Assembly: GCA_050250135.1 (NCBI GenBank)
Contig: JBFWPF010000043.1
Span: 1 to 7,284, forward strand
Origin: JBFWPF01 sp050250135
GTDB taxonomy: Bacteria; Chlamydiota; Chlamydiia; Chlamydiales; JAFEGQ01
Direction of reading: 5' to 3'
DNA: 7,284 nt
In this document: positions 1 to 5,383 of the stretch, piece after piece
How the letters are laid out: the number at the start of each line of letters is the position of its first letter
How positions within the stretch are numbered: position 1 is the first letter of the stretch
Notes under the pieces: generated by a model
Seen by the model: the letters and a program-made list of their open reading frames with translations, nothing else
Told to the model about the DNA's origin: nothing
Database searches by the model: none
Made by a program: the position numbers and the translations under genes

Positions 1-219
1 AATTAGCTCGGCATCCCCGGCACGCCGGCTAATGGCGATGGAAATAACATGCGAGGTTATTCTGGTCATCGGGGTGTGAATTTGCAACACACTGATTGTA
101 AAACGAATACGCCCTGTTATTTAGGAGATTCCCTTGATATCCAGGGGCGTTTGCGAGCCGCAGGGCCAAAGCGCCCTGTTCAAGGGGAGGACCCCTCTTT
201 CTCCTGAAGATCTGGGAAG
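1..219. other. Non-coding or unresolved flank downstream of rdgB
   Basis: I find no convincing gene here. A plus-strand frame is open from base 2 to a TGA at 77-79 and could be the last 25 codons of a gene outside the window, but it resembles nothing I know. The minus-strand frame covering 29-244 overlaps the end of rdgB and looks like chance. Small structures visible are a 6-bp stem (CAGGGC 161-166 with GCCCTG 173-178), a 5-bp stem (AGGGG 183-187 with CCCCT 192-196), and a 9-base direct repeat CGCCCTGTT at 110-118 and 172-180. Confidence 0.5.
161..196 (-). terminator. Possible weak terminator hairpins after rdgB
   Basis: Two short GC stems lie 24 to 59 bases beyond the rdgB stop: AGGGG/CCCCT with a 4-base loop (183-196), and CAGGGC/GCCCTG with a 6-base loop (161-178). 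Neither is followed by a T-run on the minus strand, so intrinsic termination is only a guess from position. Gene ends elsewhere in the window also carry GC hairpins without T-runs, which is the main reason to list these. Confidence 0.25.
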
Positions 220-828
220 CTAATTGAGGACACGCTCCAGGCACTCTAGATGGGGAAGGATTTTGTCGAGTGCCTTCCTTCTATGGGAGACCCGGTTTTT
301 GGTCGACTCGTCGAGCTGAGCAAAGGTCTTCCGGTAGTCGTGGGGGATAAAGAGGGGATCGTAGCCAAAACCGTTGGAGCCAGCCTCTTGTATGGCGATT
401 GTTCCCTCACAAGTCCCTTTGGTTGTGCGAAGGTGGCCATCGGGGCTAGAGAGGGCGAGGGCACACTCGAAGGAGGCGCTGCGGGCAAGGTCCTGAAGGC
501 CGGCCATCTCGGCGAGGAGTTTCTTCCGGTTCTCCTTGTCGGTGGCTTCTTTCCCGGCGTAGCGGGCCGAGTAGAGGCCAGGGGCGCCGTTAAGGGCAGG
601 GACGACAAGGCCCGAATCGTCAGCAAGGACCCACTTGTTGAGGAGGCGGGCAGCGTGCCTAGCCTTGAGGCGGGCATTCTCCTCAAAGGTGGTACCGGTC
701 TCTTGAGGGAGGTGGTAGTCGGGAAAGGGGTGGAGGGAAGAGATCTCGAGATCGGGAATAGAGCTTAGCATCTCTTTTAGCTCCCTTACCTTGTGGAGGT
801 TGTGGGAGGCGATGATAAGCTCTCTCAT
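220..828 (-). CDS. rdgB: RdgB/HAM1 family XTP/dITP diphosphatase
   Basis: A 202-residue housecleaning nucleotidase that hydrolyses non-canonical purine triphosphates (dITP, XTP, ITP) to monophosphate and pyrophosphate, keeping deaminated bases out of DNA and RNA; a soluble cytosolic enzyme in this family. The length is normal and the hallmarks are present in order: ASHNLHK near the N-terminus (7-13), GTTFEENA (45-52), the acidic ADDSGL motif (69-74), APGLYSARYAG (82-92), NGFGYDPLF (152-160), and K177 followed by SHRRKA (181-186). The start is the ATG at 828-826, which overlaps the greA stop by four bases (ATGA); GGGAG at 840-836 gives a 7-base spacing, so translational coupling to greA is likely. 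It ends in TAG. As I recall, C. trachomatis has its HAM1 homologue elsewhere, so the pairing with greA may be specific to this lineage. Family assignment is near certain; exact substrate preference is inferred. Confidence 0.95.
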   Translation of the reverse strand: MRELIIASHNLHKVRELKEMLSSIPDLEISSLHPFPDYHLPQETGTTFEENARLKARHAARLLNKWVLADDSGLVVPALNGAPGLYSARYAGKEATDKENRKKLLAEMAGLQDLARSASFECALALSSPDGHLRTTKGTCEGTIAIQEAGSNGFGYDPLFIPHDYRKTFAQLDESTKNRVSHRRKALDKILPHLECLERVLN

Positions 829-2993
829 CGGGTAGCTCCCACGTCGAGAAAGCTCTCCACAGAGGAGATGGTGTAGTCACGCCCCTGGTAGTGGAAGGTC
901 TCCCCTTGCCTAAGGCCGTGCATAGCTTGGGCAAACTTCGACTGATAGGAGAGGATATGCTCCTCGGGGTTGGTGTCCCAAGGGCCGAGGAGGGTATAGC
1001 GGCTCTCCTCACCCTCTGTTGAGAGGGTGATGATGCTCCCAACCCCAATTACCCCAGGCTGAATGTCGCTCTTGGTGATGACCCGAGCGAGCTTGAGGCT
1101 ATCGGAGAGGCGCTTGAGCTCGGACTGTAGGCTTGCCCGCCGCTCCTGAGCACACTTGTACTCGGCGTTTTCCCGAAGGTCGCCCAGTTCGCGGGCCTCC
1201 TCGATCTCCTTGGCATTTTCGAGCATCTCAATGGTGGCAATCTCCTCCATCCGGCTCTGGATCTTGTTGTACCCCTCTTGGGTAGTCCAGATGGTCTCCT
1301 CCTCGACCGCCTCGCTTGGGCGCTTGGCCCGCTCAGAGGCGAGTTTGGGATGGGCAACCTCAGTGACCGACTGGAGGATCTTTTGGTCGTGGTCGGAGAG
1401 GGTGTGGCACTTGGAGATCAGGAGGAGGAACTCGCGAGCAAAGTCGAGAGAGCTCTCCTGAAGGATCTTTCGGACAAGCTCGAAGCGGCCAGCGATAAGG
1501 ATGTTGTACATCTTCTTGACCATCTCCCGGCACTCCGGGACGTGCTCGAGCTGGTGGAGGAGGATCAGGAAGTGCTCCAACCAGAGGCACCGGTCGTCAG
1601 ACATCGGGACCTGGCTCTGGCCAGCCATCACCTTCTGGAAGAGCCAAACAAAGAGGTGGTAGCCCCGGATGGGGTGGTCGAGGAGGCGGACGATCCGGTT
1701 TTCGAGAGTCTCCTTCTCGGGAGAGGCGATCACCTCTCGGAGGAGGTAGTCGCGAAGGGAGTTTTGCTCGAGGGAGAAGAGGAGGTCGATAAAGAGGGGG
1801 GCCCAGTCGGAACGGCTCTCCCGAATGGCGACAAGGATCCGCTTTTTAAGGGCGATGATCGAGACCCCCTCAACGGTTTTGGGGAGGTCTTCGATGCTGC
1901 TGAGGAGGCTAGCGATCCCCCCCTCCTGCTTTTGTCCAAGAAACTCCTCAGAGAGGGCGGCCGCTTCGAGCCGCTGGGGAATGGGAAGATCGGGTTGCTT
2001 GAGGAGGTCGGCGAGGGTCTTTTCGACCTCCCCCTTCGACTGCTCCTGCTTGAGTACCTCGGGAAAGTCGCGGACAAAGTGGTAGACCGTTTGCAGGATC
2101 GCGGTGGGCTCTTTTTTCCCCTTAAGCTCCCCTTTGAGTTGCTCGGCGTGGCTGACCGCCTCTTCCCGGAGGCGGAAGGGCTCCCGAACCGAGGTGGGGG
2201 TCTCAATGGTGGTGTCCCGCTTGATCCGGCTCCGGGCGGCCTGCCACCACTTGGTCCAATCCTTCTCAGGGATCACCAGCTCGCAGAGCTCATCTTTGAT
2301 TTCGGCAGCGGTTTTGTCGCCAAGGTCCTTAAGGAGGTCCTGGATGACCCCAACGGGGTTGCGGCGGGCCTCCGCCTCGAGCGTATCGGGATCGCCAAAG
2401 CGGCGGGCGAGAAAATGGTCGCTATCGAGGGGGATGAGGGTGGTGAAGGCATTTTCGAACGAGAGGGGCTTTTGGCCGGGAACTCGCTCAAATTCAAGGA
2501 CAACCTCCTCCCGGATGGGGGAGAGGGCCATCACCTCGCCGACCCCCCAGCCACCAGTGTGGTAGACAAAGTTGCCCACCTGGAGGTGGCGGAGGAGCTC
2601 GTAGTGGGAGATCGCCCCCTGAAAGGTCTCGTGGGTCCTGAGGCCGACTAGCCGGATCCACTCCTGATACTGGGCCTCCTCCCCATACCGCTGCTGAAGG
2701 GCAGCAAGGGCCAGCTCGGCGAGGTGGGAGGAGTGGGTCGTCTCGAGGTCGAGGATCCGGCGGATCACCTTATAGGAGAGCTCGGGGTCGTCAATCTTCT
2801 CCCAGAGGGGGAGGGCGGTCTCGGCATACTGACCAAACCGGGGGGCCATCCGGGAGTCGTGGATCAGCTTAAGGATAGCCTCAAGCTCCTTACCCTCAGC
2901 CTCCTCACCGGCACAAAACTCTTCCCAGAGCTGGAGGAATCCCCGATAATCGTCCTTTAAAATCCGGTGCCGAAACTCCTCCAAGTACTCCAT
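825..2993 (-). CDS. greA: GreA transcript cleavage factor with long chlamydial N-terminal extension
   Basis: A 722-residue protein; ordinary GreA has about 158. The C-terminal part (from about residue 568) is a complete GreA. It has a coiled-coil with GDLRENAEY, in which D605 and E608 match the acidic tip residues that stimulate RNA cleavage in the RNA polymerase secondary channel, and a C-terminal FKBP-like part (about 638-717). The roughly 565-residue extension is mostly helical. It contains a segment with FVYHTGGWGVGEV (142-154) that resembles a small SH3/CarD-like barrel (about 136-195), and a tryptophan-rich patch DWTKWWQAARSRIKRD (245-260). Long extensions of this kind are known for chlamydial GreA, but their function is not established. 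The start is the ATG at 2993-2991, with GAGGGG (3006-3001) at 7-base spacing. It is the first gene of an operon with rdgB, overlapping it by four bases. A long antisense frame inside it is a composition artefact. GreA domain identity is very sure; barrel and helical assignments are inference. Confidence 0.93.
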   Translation of the reverse strand: MEYLEEFRHRILKDDYRGFLQLWEEFCAGEEAEGKELEAILKLIHDSRMAPRFGQYAETALPLWEKIDDPELSYKVIRRILDLETTHSSHLAELALAALQQRYGEEAQYQEWIRLVGLRTHETFQGAISHYELLRHLQVGNFVYHTGGWGVGEVMALSPIREEVVLEFERVPGQKPLSFENAFTTLIPLDSDHFLARRFGDPDTLEAEARRNPVGVIQDLLKDLGDKTAAEIKDELCELVIPEKDWTKWWQAARSRIKRDTTIETPTSVREPFRLREEAVSHAEQLKGELKGKKEPTAILQTVYHFVRDFPEVLKQEQSKGEVEKTLADLLKQPDLPIPQRLEAAALSEEFLGQKQEGGIASLLSSIEDLPKTVEGVSIIALKKRILVAIRESRSDWAPLFIDLLFSLEQNSLRDYLLREVIASPEKETLENRIVRLLDHPIRGYHLFVWLFQKVMAGQSQVPMSDDRCLWLEHFLILLHQLEHVPECREMVKKMYNILIAGRFELVRKILQESSLDFAREFLLLISKCHTLSDHDQKILQSVTEVAHPKLASERAKRPSEAVEEETIWTTQEGYNKIQSRMEEIATIEMLENAKEIEEARELGDLRENAEYKCAQERRASLQSELKRLSDSLKLARVITKSDIQPGVIGVGSIITLSTEGEESRYTLLGPWDTNPEEHILSYQSKFAQAMHGLRQGETFHYQGRDYTISSVESFLDVGATR

Positions 2994-3020
2994 GGTCGTG
3001 CCCCTCTATTATCCCTAGAC

Positions 3021-3049
3021 AGGATAGCGGGTCTCCCCATAAAGCTCAA
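3021..3049 (-). promoter_or_regulatory. Weak candidate promoter for greA-rdgB
   Basis: Reading the minus strand, TTGAGC (3049-3044) and TATCCT (3026-3021) are separated by 17 bases, each matching the sigma-70 type consensus at four of six positions. This would give a leader of roughly 20 to 25 bases before the greA start, with the GAGGGG ribosome site inside it. The match is marginal and rests on position as much as on sequence. Confidence 0.2.
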
Positions 3050-3099
3050 GCACCCCTCGGCAAGTAAGTTCTTAACAGTGATGGGCATATCCCCAACAT

Positions 3100-3127
3100 T
3101 TGAATATAAACCAGAATGTGATATTAA
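3100..3127 (+). promoter_or_regulatory. Candidate promoter for the small gene and nqrA
   Basis: TTGAAT (3100-3105), a 16-base spacer, and TATTAA (3122-3127) form a weak sigma-70 type promoter in the AT-rich block upstream of the 3160 start. Each hexamer matches at about four of six positions. Transcription would begin near 3134 and leave a short leader without a clear Shine-Dalgarno sequence. Confidence 0.3.
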
Positions 3128-3159
3128 AATAAATAATCACCATAATTAATGGGTTTGCT

Positions 3160-3567
3160 ATGGCAGAACAAAAAAAACGGCCCGACCTCAAAGATGCCTT
3201 TCAGGAGGTCCTTAAGGTTTTAAGGCAGCCTGTTGCGGAGGTCGACCTCCAGAATCTCCCCCTTGAAGAGGTGGTGGAGCGGCTTGAGGAGTCTCTTGAG
3301 ACCCTCAACGAGGAGATGGACAAGATCTACAAGAACACCGGGATGTCTCGGCAGCAGATCGAGGAGTATGCCTCAAACCCCGACAACTTTTCCAAGGAGG
3401 AGTGGAAGCTTCTCAACGAGGTAAGGGAGGAGCTCGACCTTTTCCGCCAAGAGGCGGAGTCGGTCTTGGGCCCCGTTCCTGCTGAGGTGGGCGCCGGCCC
3501 GGTTGTAGAGAGGGCTGCCCCGAAGAAGGGGGGACCCAAAAAGAAAAAGGGGTGGAAGCGGGCCTAG
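3160..3567 (+). CDS. Small conserved chlamydial hypothetical protein with coiled-coil and lysine tail (CT635-like)
   Basis: A 135-residue protein of unknown function. The N-terminal half is strongly acidic and helical, with a predicted coiled-coil from about 36 to 100. The central stretch IYKNTGMSRQQIEEYASNP (56-74), followed by an acidic helix to about 97, looks like the conserved core. A flexible Pro/Ala/Gly linker (104-120) leads to a very basic tail, PKKGGPKKKKGWKRA (121-135). There is no signal peptide or membrane segment. Position between greA and nqrA matches the uncharacterised C. trachomatis CT635 as I remember it; the similarity itself was not tested. The start at 3160 lacks a good Shine-Dalgarno sequence. 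nqrA begins 21 bases after the stop in the same frame, so the two are very likely co-transcribed. The basic tail could bind nucleic acid or a membrane surface; that is a guess from charge alone. Confidence 0.8.
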   Translation: MAEQKKRPDLKDAFQEVLKVLRQPVAEVDLQNLPLEEVVERLEESLETLNEEMDKIYKNTGMSRQQIEEYASNPDNFSKEEWKLLNEVREELDLFRQEAESVLGPVPAEVGAGPVVERAAPKKGGPKKKKGWKRA

Positions 3568-3588
3568 TTTTTCCTTTATCCTGGGGCC

Positions 3589-4884
3589 ATGCACATCAAA
3601 ACCCGACGGGGACTCGATATCCCCTTAGAGGGGGCTGCAGAGCCGGCCCTCCACCCCTTTCCGGCAACCGACCGGATCGCCCTCGACCTCACCCCTTTTG
3701 GCCCTATCCGATGGAAGGGGCTTGTGAAGGAGGGGGAGGCAATTCGGTTGGGAGAGCCCCTGGTCTATGACAAAGAGGAGGAGAGCTTAAAGCTCCTCTC
3801 CCCCGCAGGCGGCAAGGTTGTCGAGATCCGTAAAGGGGAGAAGATGCGGCTGACGACCCTGGTGATCGAGCGGGATCGGGAGGAGGCTGTTTTCGAGCAC
3901 GCAAGGCTTGCCCCCGAACGGGCGACGCTAGAGGCCTTTGCCGAGCGGGGGCTTTTCGGTCATATCCGCTCTCGCCCCTTTGGCCTTATTGCCCGCCCCG
4001 ACAAACCGCCCCGAGCCATCTTTATCCAGGCCCTCGAATCGGCCCCCTTTGTCCCCCCATCCGATCTCCAGGTCAAAGGGCACGAGGAGCCCTTTCAGGC
4101 GGGGGTGAGGGCCCTAGCAGAGATCGCCCCTGTCCACCTCGTCTGCCGAGAGGGGACCTTTACCGGCGTTGAGGGGGCCCAGCGCCACACCGCCGAGGGG
4201 CCCCATCCGATCGCCTCCCCCTCCCTCCACATCGCCAAAATCGCTCCGATCGGCTCGGTCAAAGAGGTTGTGTGGACCCTAAGGGCTCACGATGTGGTCG
4301 CCATCGGAACGCTCCTCACCACAGGGCGCCCCCACACCGAGCGGGTAATCAGCCTTGCCGGCATGGGGTTTGAGCGGCGCCACCACCTTCGGGTTCGAAA
4401 CGGAGTGGCCCTGACCGAGTTTGTCCCCAAGCCGGGCGCCCGCCTCATTTCGGGAGATCCCCTAACCGGCACCAGAGTCGGACCAGAGGACTTTCTCGGC
4501 ACCGACCACTTTTCCCTTTGTGCCATTCCCCAAGATGAGCGGCGCCCCTGGTTTTACTTCCTCCGCCCCAGCTTTGGCCGCTACACCAGCTACCGGACCT
4601 ATCCCTCTTTAAGGGGACCCTACAACCTGTCGACCCGCAAGCATGGAGAGGAGCGCCCCTTTGTGGATGGGACCGTTTACGACAGGGTCATGCCCTTGCC
4701 AATTCCGACGATGCCTCTTGTGAAAGCGGTGATGGCAGGTGAGTGGGAGAAGGCGGAGGAGTATGGCCTCCTTTCGGTCGTGCCTGAGGACTTTGCCCTC
4801 GCTACCTTTGTCTGTCCGAGCAAGATTGAGATGGTAGAGGCAATCGAGCGGGGCCTCGATCGTTACAGAGGGGAACTCCTCTAG
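3589..4884 (+). CDS. nqrA: Na+-translocating NADH:quinone reductase subunit A
   Basis: A 431-residue NqrA, the membrane-peripheral cytoplasmic subunit of the sodium-pumping NADH:quinone oxidoreductase, which couples NADH oxidation to Na+ export. It is slightly shorter than the roughly 446-residue Vibrio protein. Landmarks shared with the family are the N-terminal IKTRRGLDIPLEG (3-15), a lipoyl/biotin-like barrel segment with LLSPAGGKVVEIRKGEK (69-85), GPHP (204-207), RVISLAG (252-258), LISGDPLTGT (286-295), YDRVMPLPI (364-372) and ATFVCPSK (405-412). It has no transmembrane helix, as expected. The start is the ATG at 3589; it is preceded only by a weak CTGGGG, so coupling to the gene 21 bases upstream is plausible. 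The other five subunits are not in the window; in C. trachomatis nqrBCDE and nqrF are also at separate loci, as I recall. It ends in TAG, and no T-run terminator follows. Confidence 0.95.
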   Translation: MHIKTRRGLDIPLEGAAEPALHPFPATDRIALDLTPFGPIRWKGLVKEGEAIRLGEPLVYDKEEESLKLLSPAGGKVVEIRKGEKMRLTTLVIERDREEAVFEHARLAPERATLEAFAERGLFGHIRSRPFGLIARPDKPPRAIFIQALESAPFVPPSDLQVKGHEEPFQAGVRALAEIAPVHLVCREGTFTGVEGAQRHTAEGPHPIASPSLHIAKIAPIGSVKEVVWTLRAHDVVAIGTLLTTGRPHTERVISLAGMGFERRHHLRVRNGVALTEFVPKPGARLISGDPLTGTRVGPEDFLGTDHFSLCAIPQDERRPWFYFLRPSFGRYTSYRTYPSLRGPYNLSTRKHGEERPFVDGTVYDRVMPLPIPTMPLVKAVMAGEWEKAEEYGLLSVVPEDFALATFVCPSKIEMVEAIERGLDRYRGELL

Positions 4885-4924
4885 ATAGATTCTAGTACTC
4901 TTCTTTAGGGGCGGTGGAAATGTC

Positions 4925-5079
4925 GATGGATAAGGGGAGAGACCTAGGGATGAAAATTGTGCATGAGGAGTCAAAGGGGTGTTCAAAAAGGGGCAGATAT
5001 CGACTGCCAAGAATTTTCGACCGAGTTGTCAACCGGTTGTGAACCCCCTATCGACCGACTTATCGACCCGTTTTCCCCA
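4925..5079. other. Candidate replication origin: cluster of DnaA-box-like repeats
   Basis: Five plus-strand copies of a 9-base motif close to TTATCGACC occur in 72 bases: ATATCGACT (4997), TTTTCGACC (5014), TTGTCAACC (5026), CTATCGACC (5048) and TTATCGACC (5060). Start spacings are 17, 12, 22 and 12. TTTTCCCCA (5071-5079) and minus-strand TTATCCATC (4933-4925) add weaker matches to the DnaA box TTATCCACA. None is a perfect box; TTATCGACC matches seven of nine. The locus corresponds to the hemB/nqrA region at which, from memory, several Chlamydia chromosomes are numbered because the origin lies there. The repeats are seen directly; the origin role is inference. Confidence 0.35.
5025..5044. repeat. 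20-bp interrupted dyad (operator-like)
   Basis: A palindrome centred between 5034 and 5035: the core CAACCGGTTG is perfect over 10 bases, followed by two mismatched bases on each side and then GTT (5025-5027) paired with AAC (5042-5044). Its left half overlaps one of the TATCGACC-like repeats. It could be a dimeric repressor site or part of the origin-like cluster; no nearby promoter decides between these. Confidence 0.45.
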
Positions 5080-5119
5080 TAACGGAAAAAAACCACAGAG
5101 AGCACAGAGAATCACAGAG

Positions 5120-5148
5120 GCAGTCTTATTCCTCCGGAATAAGACTGC
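5120..5148. repeat. Perfect 13-bp hairpin, first in the element
   Basis: GCAGTCTTATTCC (5120-5132) pairs perfectly with GGAATAAGACTGC (5136-5148) around a 3-base TCC loop. The stem is mixed in composition and has no following T-run, so it resembles a cruciform or structured-RNA arm more than an intrinsic terminator. It begins directly after the third CACAGAG unit. Confidence 0.75.
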
Positions 5149-5153
5149 ACGCC

Positions 5154-5183
5154 TGCTCCCCAGGGGGAGGCCCCTGGGGAGCA
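5154..5183. repeat. Perfect 13-bp GC-rich hairpin, second in the element
   Basis: TGCTCCCCAGGGG (5154-5166) pairs perfectly with CCCCTGGGGAGCA (5171-5183) around a 4-base GAGG loop, only five bases after the first hairpin. It is very stable by composition. It may stop read-through from nqrA about 270 bases upstream, but there is no T-run behind it. Confidence 0.75.
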
Positions 5184-5255
5184 ATCCCAGCGTTCCCATC
5201 GCCTATCTATTGTCGCATTAACAACTTAGGGCGGGCCATTTTGTCCCCTAGGGGT

Positions 5256-5264
5256 TGGTATAAG
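5256..5264 (+). promoter_or_regulatory. Candidate extended -10 promoter for thyX
   Basis: TGGTATAAG is an extended -10 motif (TGn followed by TATAAG, five of six to TATAAT). No good -35 is seen at 16 to 18 bases upstream, as is common with extended -10 sites. It lies inside the inverted-repeat element, about 120 bases before the thyX start, so the element may supply the promoter. This is a motif match only. Confidence 0.3.
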
Positions 5265-5383
5265 CTAGAGGCGGTGTCCCATGTACATCCGTTTTGCTGT
5301 CTACACCCCCTCTGTGCTCTCTGTGGTAAAAAAAGGAAGAAACCCCTCCATCGACTACCTCGGCTATCGCAAATTTCTCACCT

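Larger units (their letters stand above)
2994..3159. promoter_or_regulatory. Divergent intergenic region between greA and the small plus-strand gene
   Basis: This 166-base gap separates minus-strand greA from the plus-strand operon, so it should hold both promoters. The half near greA is GC-balanced. The half near the plus-strand gene (about 3095-3150) is clearly AT-rich, rich in AATA/TTAA words, and contrasts with the coding DNA around it. No long inverted repeat or riboswitch-like fold stands out; a 5-bp TATCC/GGATA pair (3011-3015 with 3022-3026) is the only small dyad. Confidence 0.6.
5092..5327. mobile_element. MITE-like element bounded by an 18-bp inverted repeat
   Basis: ACCACAGAGAGCACAGAG at 5092-5109 is repeated exactly, in reverse complement, at 5310-5327, enclosing 236 bp with no credible gene. 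The left end carries three CACAGAG units (5094, 5103, 5113) and the right end two in inverse. Runs of A flank both outer ends (5086-5091 and 5328-5334) and could be a target duplication, although a homopolymer cannot prove it. Inside are two perfect 13-bp hairpins and a CCCCTAGGGG palindrome (5245-5254). CACAGAG-type intergenic repeats are, from memory, common in environmental bacterial genomes. No transposase is encoded, so any mobility would be in trans. Confidence 0.6.

Noticed and set aside
2..79. Possible C-terminal tail of a plus-strand gene entering from the left
   Set aside because: The frame is open from base 2 to TGA but only 25 codons are available and none is recognisable, so I could not support a partial gene.
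29..244. 71-codon minus-strand open frame after rdgB
   Set aside because: It overlaps the rdgB end by 25 bases, has no Shine-Dalgarno sequence, and the translation resembles nothing. Treated as chance.
250..768. 172-codon plus-strand open frame antisense to rdgB
   Set aside because: It is the mirror of rdgB, which carries every family motif; the antisense product is Gly/Val/Glu-rich with no known signature.
1278..2651. 457-codon plus-strand open frame antisense to greA
   Set aside because: It lies wholly inside greA, whose GreA motifs and codon pattern are clear. The translation is a low-complexity run of Leu, Glu, Gly, Val and Asp, as expected from reading a GC-biased gene backwards, and it has no recognisable domain.
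4881..4895. CTAGA/TCTAG inverted repeat at the nqrA stop as a terminator
   Set aside because: A 5-bp AT-containing stem with a 5-base loop and no T-run is too weak; it includes the stop codon and is probably chance.
5094..5119. CRISPR-like array from the repeated CACAGAG units
   Set aside because: Units are only 7 bases with 2 to 3 base gaps, far too short for repeat-spacer structure, and no cas genes are near.
4979..5221. 80-codon open frame in the nqrA-thyX gap
   Set aside because: It runs through the repeat cluster and both perfect hairpins, has no ribosome site, and shows no coding character.
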